Shown: positions 7,252 through 16,890, numbered from the stretch's first letter. The stretch is 64,000 nt of DNA from Bacteroidales bacterium WCE2004 (GCA_900167895.1 FUZR01000001.1:62001-126000), one strand, 5' to 3'. Numbers and translations are program-made. Notes: a model not told the origin generated them from the letters alone.

Positions 7252-10200
7252 TTACCACGGCTGGTTCCCCAGCCAGAGACAATAACGGACGATATCGACG
7301 TATCCCGCATCCGCCGGAGAAAAAGTCCGGGCATACGCTGTATTGTGGCGGACGGTCCCGCTCAGATATGAGTTGATGTAACTATCCAATATGGAGTCAA
7401 ATCGATCATCATAGCCCATCTTTTGAGCTATCGGAGGAGAGATTGGACTGTGATAAGCATCTTTTATCCAGCCAAACCCTCCCGCGCACAAGGTGTACCG
7501 CCAGGTCATATTCCCGCCCAGGCTCGTGTGTGACGTCCAGCAGAAATCCCGGGCAGCGCTTTCCGTCCAGGACGTCAGCCGGCTCCGGTAGAGTTTTATC
7601 GGGACCGGGGCGCCGTTGAAGGTCGTTTCCACGACATAGGGCGCCGAAGCGGAATACGCGCCCCGGTAGGCGTCGGACGGGGCGGCGGCATAGCCGTAAT
7701 CGTATCCGCGCGCAGGATTGGCATAGAAATACTTCCCGAAATTCACACCCAGGGCCTGCAGGCAGAATTCGCGGGCGGCATGGGACATCGAGGCGCCTTT
7801 CCGCGCCAGCAGGTCCGCGTTGCGGTGCGGGACCACGAAGACCTTGCCCGCCGTCGTACTGAACGCATACAAGGAATAGAGCGTGATATCATACAGGATT
7901 TTCACCGAGCTGGAGGCTGTAAACGTACGATGGTCCCATTTGTTGGTATACGAAAAGGTGAAGCGCTGCTCGCCGTATGGCACCAGCAGTTCTCCGGGCA
8001 CGGCCTGGCCGGCGTATTCCTTCACCTGGCTGGAGGCGTCGTAGATCCACTTGAAATTCGTTTCGTCCCTCCGCTCATAGCCATAGACCGGTTCGATGAC
8101 GTGCGATCCGACCGTGAAAGTGACCTTCGGCCCGGTCTGCTCATATCGCAGCCGGCTGACGTCCCCGCCCCGGAACGACGCGGAGACATTCAGCGCCATC
8201 CGTTCCGTATTCCTCCCGTCCTGGCTGTCCATCAGCAGGAAATAGCGGCTGATCAGGGTGCCGTTCCGGTAGGGCTCCCAGGCAAAACAGGAATCGTCCT
8301 TGGACAAGGTGACATCCGACATCCGCGTGGCCGCCACCCAGAACTCCGAGCTGCGGTCATACAGGCCCGTCGCGGGATTGCCCCGCAGGGACAGGCAACC
8401 CAGCGTGACCTGGTCCCTGCTCCAGGCGGTATACTGTCCCTCCGAATAACGATCCAGCGCCTCGTTCTCCAAGGGATGTCCGGCCGGAATCGTGTTCCCG
8501 ATGTAGATGCAGCTGCGCCCGTCCGTACGCACGGCGTCCAGCAGCCATTCCCGGCCGGGAACCGGCGTGCCCCCAGACACGGAAATCTTCAGCAGGCGTT
8601 CGTAGAGCACAGGGTCGAACGAAGCGTCCGCCAGACGGGCAGTCCCGTCGAAAGAGGAATAAATCCCGGTACCGAACCGCTTCTCCGTCCCGTCGATGTT
8701 CAGGATGACCGGTGCATCCTGCGTACCCTCCCTCACCCTGTCTCTGATACCGCCGGTCCAGCCGGAAGCAGATGTGGTACAGTACCAGGGATAGGACCAC
8801 CCTGTAGGTTTCCACAAGGTGAGGCGCGGCTCGCTGATCCGGACGGTCGCTTCCAGCGAATCGTTGAGATAATCTTCCGAGAAGAAGACGATCTTCCCGT
8901 TCCGGGACTTCCAGCCGCTGTGGCTGGACAGGAAACGGTTCGGGTAGAAAGCGTAGACGTCCAGCCGGCCGGAACAGCGCTGCGAGGCGTAGGCGCGGTC
9001 CGACACGTCCAGCACCACGCGGCCCGCCGCGTCCACGGCACAGGACGGAAAGGGCGCCTGGCCGCTGTCCGTCGCCTTCCACTGCACGTTCGACGTCTTC
9101 CGGGTGCCGGACGCCGCGCCGCATCCTTCCTGGACGGCGGCGTAGCGGATGTCCTGCCCGGCGAAGCCCGACACGGTCACGGTCCGTTTCTGTCCCAGAT
9201 AGAATTCGTCCGTCAGGCTCTTTCCGTCAGCGACCGTCAGCGACAGGTCCGGGAAAAGCCGGACCGTGAACGACGCCGTAACCGTCCCGCCGGGCAGCAG
9301 CGCCAGCGTGAAAGTCCGCGATTCGCCCACGTGGGTGCGGAATTTCGCGGCATCGGCCACCGAGAAGGTCAGGCGGGCGGCGTCCCGGTCCCAGGCGGGC
9401 CGGATTCCGCGCGCCGCCAGCCACTCCGCCTCTTCCGTGCCCGCCGTCATGAATGCCCCGTACCAGGCGCAGTCGGACAGGTCCGCCATGGCGAACTCCG
9501 CCGGCGGCCGCACCTCTTTACCCAGCAGCCGGTTCGTCCCGCCCAGCCGGCCGTCGGGGTTCATGTAGACATAGAGCGTCCCCGCGCGGTTGCCGCGCAC
9601 GGCCAGCATCCGCCCGGCGTTCACATCCCCGATGTCCGTGGAGAACGAGGGGTCCGCCGTCAGCCGGAACAGGCGCGTATCCGACAGGTCGGGCTGCACC
9701 CGCCAGTCGGGATGGAACAGGCCGTCCGCGGAGAAACACAGCCGGATCCTGTATCGCCGGCCGCGCTCGAGGTTGAAATCCGTCGTCTCGTTGGCGCCCA
9801 GGTAGAACTGATACGTCACGTCGCCGCCGAAGCCGCCGGCATCCTTGTCCAGCGTGCCCCGGAACTCCACATACGTCCCGAAATCCCGGCACGCCGCCGG
9901 GATCAGCGTATTGGAAAGCACCTTGAGGCGGCTCTTCCCCGCCGCGTCCGACGCCGCCGCAAAAGCGGCCTCCGGCGCCGTCCCCTGCCGGTTTTCCGGC
10001 ACGAAGAAGACATACGTATTGCTCGTGCCGTTGGTCATCGCAGGATCCAGGTCGCCGTCTCCGACGTCCGCCGCAGACAGTGCCTTCATCCCGGCGGACG
10101 AGAAAGGCAGGAGCCGGAGGTTGGCCTGTCTCATCTTCAGGGTCCGGTTGGTGAAATATCCCACCTTGGCAGGATCGCCGCCGTCGAACAGTCCGTGGTC

Positions 10201-10839
10201 GACCGTCACCTCCACGCGGGCGAACATCCAGGACGGGCTCCCCCGCGGCACGCTCAGGCCGGAAGACAGCAGGCTGGCGACCGGGACCTTCCGGTCCACG
10301 CAGCCGAACGGGATGCCGTACTGCGCCACCTCCGCCATCGTTTCCCGGCGCCAGGCGGCGTTGATGTTCCCGCCGTCCAGGCGGTAGGCCATCGCCTCCA
10401 GTTCCGCCTCGTCGGCGGGAAATGCGCTTCCGAGCGCTTCCGCCAGGTCCGCCGTCACGGACGGGTCCTGCCGGCTCACCGCCAGGAGATTGCCGAGCAC
10501 ATAGATGTCGCATTCAGCCAGCGGCAACCGGAGCGTGAGGGGACGCGACGCCGCGCCGGCGAGCTCCGCCGGCTTGAAAAAGCGATAGGAATCCAGGCGG
10601 CCCGTCGCCGAGCGGTAGACCAGGAAGAGCACCCCGCCCCGCTGCGCGTCGTCCGCGCCGGAAAGCAGCGGGGCCTTGGTCTGCGGGTCGCCCGCAACAA
10701 AGTCGAGGGCGACCGGGACCTCGGCGTATCCGGGTCCGGCGCCGGCAGCGACCATCTCCGTCGGGATATCGTCCGGTTCGCAGCCCGCCAGGGCCGCGGA
10801 CACGGCCAGCAACAATAACATTCGTTTCATCATACTCAT
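7252..10839 (-). CDS. Giant DUF4906-type fimbrial tip/adhesin lipoprotein
   Basis: 1195 residues. A lipoprotein signal with lipobox ALAGC (Cys about 20) is followed by a FimA/Mfa-like N-terminal sandwich (about 35-390). That region includes patterns such as VLFLVYRS..GRLDSYRFF, YVLGNLLA and the NTYVFFVPEN..G element common in these fimbrial proteins. A long set of Ig-like or beta-sandwich repeats follows, then a C-terminal region rich in Tyr, Trp and Ser that may form the adhesive head. It is the last gene of the fimbrial operon and overlaps the Mfa2-type gene by 4 nt. By position and size it is the minor tip or accessory subunit. The DUF4906 name comes from recognised pattern and context and should be tested by HMM. 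Export is by the lipoprotein route with later RgpB-like cleavage if it follows the P. gingivalis model. Confidence 0.75.
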   Translation of the reverse strand: MSMMKRMLLLLAVSAALAGCEPDDIPTEMVAAGAGPGYAEVPVALDFVAGDPQTKAPLLSGADDAQRGGVLFLVYRSATGRLDSYRFFKPAELAGAASRPLTLRLPLAECDIYVLGNLLAVSRQDPSVTADLAEALGSAFPADEAELEAMAYRLDGGNINAAWRRETMAEVAQYGIPFGCVDRKVPVASLLSSGLSVPRGSPSWMFARVEVTVDHGLFDGGDPAKVGYFTNRTLKMRQANLRLLPFSSAGMKALSAADVGDGDLDPAMTNGTSNTYVFFVPENRQGTAPEAAFAAASDAAGKSRLKVLSNTLIPAACRDFGTYVEFRGTLDKDAGGFGGDVTYQFYLGANETTDFNLERGRRYRIRLCFSADGLFHPDWRVQPDLSDTRLFRLTADPSFSTDIGDVNAGRMLAVRGNRAGTLYVYMNPDGRLGGTNRLLGKEVRPPAEFAMADLSDCAWYGAFMTAGTEEAEWLAARGIRPAWDRDAARLTFSVADAAKFRTHVGESRTFTLALLPGGTVTASFTVRLFPDLSLTVADGKSLTDEFYLGQKRTVTVSGFAGQDIRYAAVQEGCGAASGTRKTSNVQWKATDSGQAPFPSCAVDAAGRVVLDVSDRAYASQRCSGRLDVYAFYPNRFLSSHSGWKSRNGKIVFFSEDYLNDSLEATVRISEPRLTLWKPTGWSYPWYCTTSASGWTGGIRDRVREGTQDAPVILNIDGTEKRFGTGIYSSFDGTARLADASFDPVLYERLLKISVSGGTPVPGREWLLDAVRTDGRSCIYIGNTIPAGHPLENEALDRYSEGQYTAWSRDQVTLGCLSLRGNPATGLYDRSSEFWVAATRMSDVTLSKDDSCFAWEPYRNGTLISRYFLLMDSQDGRNTERMALNVSASFRGGDVSRLRYEQTGPKVTFTVGSHVIEPVYGYERRDETNFKWIYDASSQVKEYAGQAVPGELLVPYGEQRFTFSYTNKWDHRTFTASSSVKILYDITLYSLYAFSTTAGKVFVVPHRNADLLARKGASMSHAAREFCLQALGVNFGKYFYANPARGYDYGYAAAPSDAYRGAYSASAPYVVETTFNGAPVPIKLYRSRLTSWTESAARDFCWTSHTSLGGNMTWRYTLCAGGFGWIKDAYHSPISPPIAQKMGYDDRFDSILDSYINSYLSGTVRHNTAYARTFSPADAGYVDIVRYCLWLGNQPW

Positions 10840-11654
10840 ATCTCTATACTCCGATAAGAATCATCCCCCTGCCAGTCCAGGACCTCGATCCGGATCCCGG
10901 CGGCGGAGAAACCCACCTTGACGGTCATGTCCGCGAGGTCGGCCTGCGTCCAGTCATACCCCTTCTCCTCGAACCGCTCCCCCAGGTCCACCACATACGC
11001 GGCCAGCCCAGCGTCTCCATCCGCCGGATCGTAGACTTCGAGCACCAGGTCGTTCCGCCGCTGGCGGGGAATCACGCCATACCATTCTCCGACGGCGTTC
11101 GGACCCACCGGGCAGCAATAGGCGCCCTCCAGCGGCTCGGCCGTGTAGATGTCCAGGCCATTGCAGCCCGCCTTGATCCGGAAGCGCCAGGGATAGTCCG
11201 GCGGCGCCTGCGGACTCGCGTCGAACAGGAACTTCACAAGGCAGTATTGCTTGTGCGGCACCGCCTCGATCCGGTATTCGTCCGTCTCGGCCGAAAAGGT
11301 CTCCCCGTAGGACCACACCAGGCCCGCCTGCTCGCCGTAAGGAACGTGCAAGGAGGTCGCGTCGATCCGTTCGTGCTCCAGGCCGCTGACCACGGCCGCC
11401 CGGGCATAATCCCGGGGACAAGGCTGCCGGAAGCCCTTTCCGATATAGGACAGGAAGTTGATCTCCTCGCGGTCGATCGGTCCGGCAGCATGGAAAGAAA
11501 CGATCCCGCCGCTCTGTCCGTTCTGGATGAAGCGCTCGGTCAGGACCGTGACATACACCGGGCAGTCTTCCCGCGCCTCCTTGACGGAACAGCACGGCAA
11601 GAGCAGCAACAGGGCCGCCAGCCCGGAAGCAATCGGTAGTATCCTGCTAACCAT
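10836..11654 (-). CDS. FimB/Mfa2-family fimbrial anchor lipoprotein
   Basis: 272 residues. The signal peptide ends in LLPCCSVKEA, with acylation at one of the Cys pair at about 21-22. Directly after it comes the REDCPVYVTV element typical of Mfa2/FimB anchors, then a two-sandwich body. The C-terminus IRIEVLDWQGDDSYRSIEI resembles the last strand of FimA-type subunits, which in polymerising subunits is the donor-strand region. Mfa2-type proteins terminate and anchor the fimbria in the outer membrane. It lies between the FimA-like subunits (15-nt gap upstream) and the tip gene (4-nt overlap), the usual order in Bacteroidales. Confidence 0.82.
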   Translation of the reverse strand: MVSRILPIASGLAALLLLLPCCSVKEAREDCPVYVTVLTERFIQNGQSGGIVSFHAAGPIDREEINFLSYIGKGFRQPCPRDYARAAVVSGLEHERIDATSLHVPYGEQAGLVWSYGETFSAETDEYRIEAVPHKQYCLVKFLFDASPQAPPDYPWRFRIKAGCNGLDIYTAEPLEGAYCCPVGPNAVGEWYGVIPRQRRNDLVLEVYDPADGDAGLAAYVVDLGERFEEKGYDWTQADLADMTVKVGFSAAGIRIEVLDWQGDDSYRSIEI

Positions 11655-11669
11655 AACCGGGAGGGGTTT

Positions 11670-12764
11670 TCAGATTTCAGGATTGTAGGTGTTTCCGTCG
11701 TCCCAGCCGGACACGCTGATGACCGGCGTGACGTCGCTGAACGCCACGGGCTTGTTGGGATCCAGGTTGCCGGGACGATGGACGGTCAGGTTCACTCGGT
11801 ATTGCCGGTTGGACTGCAGACCGCCGTCGAGCGTGACCGGATAGTAGAACCGGGTCCAGGCGCCCGAATACTTGATGGACGCCTCGAGCACCAGGACCGT
11901 GGCCCGCGGGCAGAAGACGGCGTCCTCGCTGGGCGCGCAGTCGTTCGGATAGGCGTAGAACGTATGCGCGGCCGTGTGCACGCTGCCATACTGCAGCATC
12001 TCGCCGGCCAGGTCGTCGTAAAGGATGGCGGCACGGGGCTCCGCGCGTTCGGCGGCCAGGCGCGCGTACCACTGCTCCTCCGGGAGCGCGGACGCGGCGC
12101 CCGCCCCGCCGAAATCGATCCGCCCGGGCACGTTGAGCAGATAAGCCGCCTCCAGGCGGAACATGTCCCGCTTCTGGTAGGCCGGCGAACTGAAATCGTT
12201 CCGGATGCTCTCGAGCACGACGGAAGCCGCCAGGCGCCGGACCGGGACCGCCACCTGCATCGCCCCTTCGACGAGCAGGATGGCGGGGTCGCCGGAGCCG
12301 GAATCCGCATGGCCGAGCATCAGCAGGCAGGAACCGGAAGCGTTCTCCAGATCGTGCGTCAGGGCGAGGAATTCAGCCTTGGTGCGGACGGCACCGGCGC
12401 CGGAAGTATGGTCCCGGGCATCGTTCACCACGGCCCAGACCTCCCGGTAGCCGGTGGAGCACTTGACCGTCAGGCCGTCGTACGAACCCGCGGTCACCCC
12501 CAGCGGCCGGTCGAAACCGGCCGCGGCGGCGACCTCCAGCACGCCGTCGTCTCTCCCCTCGCCAGCCCGGAACACGAAGATCTGCACGTTCTGGATGGCT
12601 TTCTCGTTCGCAGGCGTCTGGCCGGCAACCTTGGTCCCGGGCGCGTCGAACCGGGCCGTCAGGATGCATTCTCCCGGACGCGTCCCGGCGGAGCGTCCGC
12701 CCGGACTGTCCTTGTCACAGGCGGCCAGGACCAGCAGGGCCGCCAGAAAAAAGAAGTTTCTCAT
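11670..12764 (-). CDS. FimA/Mfa1-like fimbrial subunit lipoprotein (second of two)
   Basis: 364 residues. Lipobox LAAC puts the acylated Cys at about 16. The N-terminal domain has the fimbrillin pattern of a strand with ..IQNVQIFVFRAG.. followed by YREVWAVVNDA and the VPVRRLAASVVLESI strand. The C-terminus ends in ..YRVNLTVHRPGNLDP...VSGWDDGNTYNPEI, matching the P_gingi_FimA terminal strand. Proteins of this class are secreted as lipoproteins, cleaved by a surface protease and polymerised by donor-strand exchange. It follows the other fimbrillin gene after 10 nt, and the two are divergent enough to be different shaft or accessory subunits. Confidence 0.82.
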   Translation of the reverse strand: MRNFFFLAALLVLAACDKDSPGGRSAGTRPGECILTARFDAPGTKVAGQTPANEKAIQNVQIFVFRAGEGRDDGVLEVAAAAGFDRPLGVTAGSYDGLTVKCSTGYREVWAVVNDARDHTSGAGAVRTKAEFLALTHDLENASGSCLLMLGHADSGSGDPAILLVEGAMQVAVPVRRLAASVVLESIRNDFSSPAYQKRDMFRLEAAYLLNVPGRIDFGGAGAASALPEEQWYARLAAERAEPRAAILYDDLAGEMLQYGSVHTAAHTFYAYPNDCAPSEDAVFCPRATVLVLEASIKYSGAWTRFYYPVTLDGGLQSNRQYRVNLTVHRPGNLDPNKPVAFSDVTPVISVSGWDDGNTYNPEI

Positions 12765-12774
12765 CGTTCAGCTT

Positions 12775-13839
12775 TTATAATGTTTCCGTATAGGTGGAGC
12801 CACTCGTCCAGTCCAGGACGCTCACTTCCACGGACAGGTCCGCGCGGGCGATCCGGTTGAAGGGTCCGTCCTCGAGGGTGTTTCCCAGGCCGACGATCTT
12901 GACGTTGACCAGGTTGTCCGTGTTCTTCTTCAACTGCTTCGACAGGGCGACCGGGTAGTAATAAAGCGTCCCCTTGATCTCCGCGACGAGCATCAGGACG
13001 GTGCAGGTCGGCGTGAAATTCTTGGTGTAGGGCGCGGTCGACGGTATCGCCGTCGTGGCGTTCGGAAACGCGTAGAAGACGGTCCCGGCGGCGAAGTTGT
13101 ATTTGCCGTTCAGGGCGATGTTCTGCCCGCTCGTGCCATACTTCTTCCAGGTGAAATCCGGCAGCTGCGCCTCGTGGCCGCCCTGCCCGACCGTCGCCTC
13201 CTTCTTGCCGTTCGCAACGTCGGTGCCGTTCTGGTTGTACCATTTGCCGATCGACGCCGTCCCGCCAAGGTTCTGGTTGCCGACGACATTGCACAGGAAA
13301 GCGTGGCGCACCTTGAGGGCACCGTACTGCGACGGCAGGTTGTTGGTCACCGTACCCAGGGAAACTTTCGCCACAGCCCGGGCCAGGTTCAAGCTGCAGG
13401 ATGCGCCCGTCCCCGCGGAGACGGTCACCGACCCTTTCGCCGTCATGACGAAGCCGGCGGCCGAATTGTCCGCCAGGTCCACCGCGACGGCCTCCAGGTC
13501 GGCGGCCTTCAGGCAGGCGCCGGCCGCCGTAAGCGGCGCGCCGGACAGGTTCGCGACGGCATAGACCGTCTTGTTGCCGAGTTTCACGTTGAGTCCGGCA
13601 CGCCTGTCGGCCAGTTCTTCGGCCGTACACGTGTGCGAGATTTCGAGCATACCGTGCGCGTCGAATACATAAAAGCACAGACTGTTCACTTTCTTCTCCG
13701 CATCGGTCGCGGCGCCTTTCGTCGGGGTCTCCACCCAGTTTACATCCAGGGTGGAATCCCCTTCCGGGACAGTCAGCCTGCTGCAGGACAGCAATCCTGC
13801 CAGCAGCAGTACCGGAATGGTCAGTAATGAGTTTTTCAT
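12775..13839 (-). CDS. FimA/Mfa1-like fimbrial subunit lipoprotein (first of two)
   Basis: 354 residues. Lipobox LLSC gives Cys at about 19. Fimbrillin hallmarks are VNSLCFYVFDAHGML, KTVYAVANLSG, the basic-hydrophobic strand LARAVAKVSLG, and a C-terminal LVNVKIVGLG..RADLSVEVSVLDWTSGSTYTETL. The conserved TFYAFPNAT-like element (here TVFYAFPNATT) also occurs in its neighbour as HTFYAYPND, supporting common ancestry. As the first fimbrillin after the assembly genes it is the best candidate for the major shaft subunit. That is positional inference. Confidence 0.83.
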   Translation of the reverse strand: MKNSLLTIPVLLLAGLLSCSRLTVPEGDSTLDVNWVETPTKGAATDAEKKVNSLCFYVFDAHGMLEISHTCTAEELADRRAGLNVKLGNKTVYAVANLSGAPLTAAGACLKAADLEAVAVDLADNSAAGFVMTAKGSVTVSAGTGASCSLNLARAVAKVSLGTVTNNLPSQYGALKVRHAFLCNVVGNQNLGGTASIGKWYNQNGTDVANGKKEATVGQGGHEAQLPDFTWKKYGTSGQNIALNGKYNFAAGTVFYAFPNATTAIPSTAPYTKNFTPTCTVLMLVAEIKGTLYYYPVALSKQLKKNTDNLVNVKIVGLGNTLEDGPFNRIARADLSVEVSVLDWTSGSTYTETL

Positions 13840-13862
13840 CTTGTCTTAAGGTTTATTGGATT

Positions 13863-15875
13863 CTATTCAAGCAAATCGCCCCACGTTTCTCCGGAATCCC
13901 GGTTCAGGTCGTATTTCCGGATCAGGGCGGCTATTTCCGGGTCCAGGTTGCCCCGGCTCACGAAACTCCGCTCCTGCCGGCAGGCGTCCAGGTAGTGCTG
14001 CACGGCATTCTGGTCGTCGCCCCGGCGGGCGTAGACCAGGGCCAGCATGTAATTGACCCGCGCCGTGCGCGGCAGCGGCTCCAGGATCTCGAAGGCCGAC
14101 GCGTTGCGGTCCAGCGCGACATAAGCCACGGCCGTGTTGTATTCGTGATACGGGGCCAGGAATGCGAGCGCCGCCTGGTAGTCATGGTCACGGATGGCCT
14201 GGACGCCCTTCATATAGACGGTGTCCAGCTCGGTCGTATGGACCGTGTCCTTGACCATTCCCTTGCGGTGCAGCGCGAAGGAGAAACGCACCGTCCGCAG
14301 ACGCGGGTAGCAGTTCTCCGCCACGTGGCGGTACCACGGCTCTTCCCGCATCCGCTTCTCGCGGACATCAGGGTCCGGAATCGCGGCCAGTTCGCGGTAG
14401 CGCGCCTTCTGACGCTCCGTCAGCGACGTGTCCCGGGCCACCAGCGCGTCCAGGCCGGCCCAGTCTTCGCCGCCGGCCCGGGCCTTGAAGCGGATCTCCC
14501 GTGAGGCGCGGACGCTCTTGCGGACCGACGCTTCGGAGAAGTCGTCCGCCACAAGGACATACATCCCCTCCTCGCGGCGGACGGAGTCGCGCACGAAGGC
14601 GATATAGCGCTCGAAATACTGCACGGCGGCGTGCGAACGGCGCAGCGTCAGGGCGTCGTTGGCGGCGACGCTGCCCTCCGGCGAAGCCGAAGCGGCGATC
14701 GTCACGCTGTCAAGCACGAAGTTCTCGTCGAGCAGCAGATTGCGCAGGTTCTCCTTGACGGACGCGATCTCGCGGGCGTTCCCGCCCAGCTGCTCGTCGA
14801 TCTCGGCCCGGCCGGTCCGGAAATCGATGTTGCAGGAAGTGCGCGTCTCCAAGTTGCGGGAGACGACCCGGGTCAGGTAGCGCTCGGTATTGTCCACGAA
14901 GGCGGACACCGAGGAAATATAAAATGTCAGCGGCGCACAGCGCGGCATCGAATAGACCTGCCGGTCCTGCTCGAAGATCTCGCCGGACAGGACGATGTCC
15001 ACCTTGCGGAGGCGCGGCCGGGTGTGGATCGTCTGGACGTAGTTGTAGATGAAGTCCCCGTTCATGTCCCGGATCACGGTGTCCAGCCGGATGCCTTCCG
15101 TGACGATGGGCGCCTTGACATAGCGCGCGAACATCTTCTGGCGGTTCGCCTTCCGGCGTTCGTTGCGGCGGCGCAGGAGTTTGTTGGTATAATGGTCCAG
15201 CGCCTGCTGCTCCGTGGTGCCGAAACAGCTCGCGAACTGCTCGTCGCTGACATAGGTCGAATCGTTGCGCAGGGCGTACACCCGCGGGATGTTGCGTTCC
15301 AGGAAGATCAGGAAATTCCGCATGTCGACGAAACGGAGGGTGTCCGTGACGATCCGGCGCAGGAAACGCCCGTACTGCTCGTAGCCGCGCAGCTGCGCGC
15401 GCCGGTATTCCCGGCCCGTGACGACCACGTCGTCCAGGCGCAGGCTGTCCTCCAGGACGAACAGGTCCGGGTGGAAACGGAGCTGCCAGCGCGAATCCAG
15501 CATCGCCTGCGGGACCACGACCTGGAACGCCAGGTCGATCTTGCCGTGCCGCTCCGCCAGGTTGCGGAAACGGGCCGTCACGTACGCGGCGTCGAGCACC
15601 TCGGCCGCGACCATCTCGCCCGTCTCGTCGTCCCGGACCGCCTTCATGAGGATGTATTCATGACCGTCCGGGCCCGTGACTTTCAGCGTGTCCCGCTGCG
15701 GGGCCTTCCAGTCCCCGGGTTCGGGCACGAAGTCGTTCTGCGGCGGGAGCTGCAGCGATGCGGCCACCCGGCTCCCCCGGATCATCCGGGCCTTGTGCTG
15801 CGTCCCGCAGCCGGCCGCGGCCCCCAAAAGGGCCAGGCCGGCCAGCACCGCCGCCATATTCTTTTTCAGATACAT
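13863..15875 (-). CDS. Lipoprotein with OmpA-like segment, fimbrial operon (DUF3868-like)
   Basis: 670 residues with lipobox GAAAGC (Cys about 23). The N-terminal half contains a DUF3868-type or beta-rich region. In the middle (about 385-450) the pattern VTIAASASPEGSVAANDALTLRR..AVQYF resembles the peptidoglycan-binding OmpA fold, in which S-A-S-P-E-G and N..L...R contact diaminopimelate. The C-terminal 130 residues look like TPR helices (ALAFLAPYHEYNTAVAYVAL, then NYMLALVYARRGDDQNAVQHYLDAC). It lies between a DUF3575 barrel and the fimbrillins, an arrangement seen in Bacteroidales fimbrial loci. This suggests it holds the assembly or anchor complex to the cell wall. The function is inference. 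Confidence 0.72.
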   Translation of the reverse strand: MYLKKNMAAVLAGLALLGAAAGCGTQHKARMIRGSRVAASLQLPPQNDFVPEPGDWKAPQRDTLKVTGPDGHEYILMKAVRDDETGEMVAAEVLDAAYVTARFRNLAERHGKIDLAFQVVVPQAMLDSRWQLRFHPDLFVLEDSLRLDDVVVTGREYRRAQLRGYEQYGRFLRRIVTDTLRFVDMRNFLIFLERNIPRVYALRNDSTYVSDEQFASCFGTTEQQALDHYTNKLLRRRNERRKANRQKMFARYVKAPIVTEGIRLDTVIRDMNGDFIYNYVQTIHTRPRLRKVDIVLSGEIFEQDRQVYSMPRCAPLTFYISSVSAFVDNTERYLTRVVSRNLETRTSCNIDFRTGRAEIDEQLGGNAREIASVKENLRNLLLDENFVLDSVTIAASASPEGSVAANDALTLRRSHAAVQYFERYIAFVRDSVRREEGMYVLVADDFSEASVRKSVRASREIRFKARAGGEDWAGLDALVARDTSLTERQKARYRELAAIPDPDVREKRMREEPWYRHVAENCYPRLRTVRFSFALHRKGMVKDTVHTTELDTVYMKGVQAIRDHDYQAALAFLAPYHEYNTAVAYVALDRNASAFEILEPLPRTARVNYMLALVYARRGDDQNAVQHYLDACRQERSFVSRGNLDPEIAALIRKYDLNRDSGETWGDLLE

Positions 15876-15890
15876 CTGTCTCTCAGCGAT

Positions 15891-16553
15891 TTAAAAGATG
15901 AATTGCACCGCCACGCGGAGCTCGTCCGGCAAGAAGAAAGCTTTGGTCCCCGCATCCGTCCGCTGCCCGCAATGCGGGCACGCATAGGTGACATACCGGG
16001 TCATCCCGCCCCACCCGTACAGGCCAAAATCCACATTCAGCCAGGAGTTCACCTGCACGGCATAGCCGCCGCCCAGCGAGAAGCCGACCGCATCGCCTTC
16101 TTCCGTCTCCGGGCCATCCAGGCCGCCCTGGTTGTATTCCTGATACTGCAACCTGCCGCCCGCCCACCAGCCGGAATAGGAATACCACGGCCACCAGCGC
16201 GCCCCCACGTAGAAGGTCTTGCGCCGCGACTCGAACTGGTCGTCCCGGCCCGGCCGCCACGTCCAGTTGTTGTAGCGGGTGCCGCCTCCGAGCGTCCAGT
16301 TGCGCCGGACGGCATACTGGAGTTCAGCGTTGAGCGTGCCGAGGAAGAGGTAGTCCGCCAGGTTCTGCGACACGGCGAGACGCGCACGGCTCCCGGATTC
16401 CTCCCGGAGCGGCGGCCGCTGCGCGGAAGCCGGACAGGGCACCGCCAGCAGCAGGAGCAGCAGGATAAAAAGAGAAGCCCGGGCCGGGGCCACAGGAGTG
16501 ATGCTTGCGCAGGTCCCGCCCCAGGCTTCCCTGAAAGGGTGCTTACATCTCAT
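15891..16553 (-). CDS. DUF3575-type outer-membrane beta-barrel protein
   Basis: 220 residues from the ATG at 16551-16553. A longer frame up to 16736 runs through ssb and was rejected. The signal sequence ends at PCPASAQ (about residue 45 because of a long charged N-terminus). Then come alternating aromatic strands of a small OMP: NLADYLFLGTLNAELQYAV, NWTLGGGTRYNNWTW, RRKTFYVGARWWPWYSYSGWW, and the terminal LRVAVQFIF ending in Phe, as expected for BAM-inserted barrels. CPHCGQ inside a loop is unusual for an OMP. The start overlaps the end of ssb by 11 nt, so the two are translationally coupled. The family regularly precedes Bacteroidales fimbrial genes. Confidence 0.8.
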   Translation of the reverse strand: MRCKHPFREAWGGTCASITPVAPARASLFILLLLLLAVPCPASAQRPPLREESGSRARLAVSQNLADYLFLGTLNAELQYAVRRNWTLGGGTRYNNWTWRPGRDDQFESRRKTFYVGARWWPWYSYSGWWAGGRLQYQEYNQGGLDGPETEEGDAVGFSLGGGYAVQVNSWLNVDFGLYGWGGMTRYVTYACPHCGQRTDAGTKAFFLPDELRVAVQFIF

Positions 16554-16890
16554 AAGACATCGGTTCGCGGTCGTCGATGATCTGCACATGGCTGGCGACG
16601 ATGTCCGTTCCAACCCGGTCCACGCCGTCCACCCCGGTGTAGTTCTGGTAGCGGATGCGGCCGAGGACATGTAGCTTGGTCCCCTTTCCGATCCGCTCCA
16701 GGCCCTGGATGTTCCGGCCCTCCCACGCGATGACATTGTGCCAGCTCGTGTCGATCACGGCGGCGCCGTCCCGGTCTTTGTAAGCATAATTGGTCGCCAG
16801 CCCGATACGGGCCATCCGGCTCTCGTCGAAGGTCTGGATCCGGACATTGCCGACGACCCCTCTCAATTCGATTCTGTTCAGTTGTTCCAT
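16543..16890 (-). CDS. ssb: Short single-stranded DNA-binding protein lacking the acidic tail
   Basis: 115 residues forming just one OB fold: MEQLNRIELRGVVGNVR at the start, ARIGLATNYAY, WHNVIAWEG and GTKLHVLGRIRYQNY. Cellular SSB usually has 150-180 residues and a C-terminal DDDIPF-like tail that recruits repair proteins. This one ends EPMSYEM, so it is probably an accessory SSB (natural competence, plasmid or phase-variation related) rather than the replication SSB. It is the first gene of the minus-strand run into the fimbrial operon. Start chosen at ATG 16890, preceded by an A-rich stretch typical of translation initiation in this phylum. An in-frame-shifted ATG at 16903 is not used. Confidence 0.85.
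   Translation of the reverse strand: MEQLNRIELRGVVGNVRIQTFDESRMARIGLATNYAYKDRDGAAVIDTSWHNVIAWEGRNIQGLERIGKGTKLHVLGRIRYQNYTGVDGVDRVGTDIVASHVQIIDDREPMSYEM

Noticed and set aside
7780..10818. 1012-codon plus-strand frame opposite the tip-adhesin gene
   Set aside because: Its product is rich in Arg, Gly, His and Pro, with no signal peptide or domain. Antisense to a coherent gene and typical of open frames caused by high GC.
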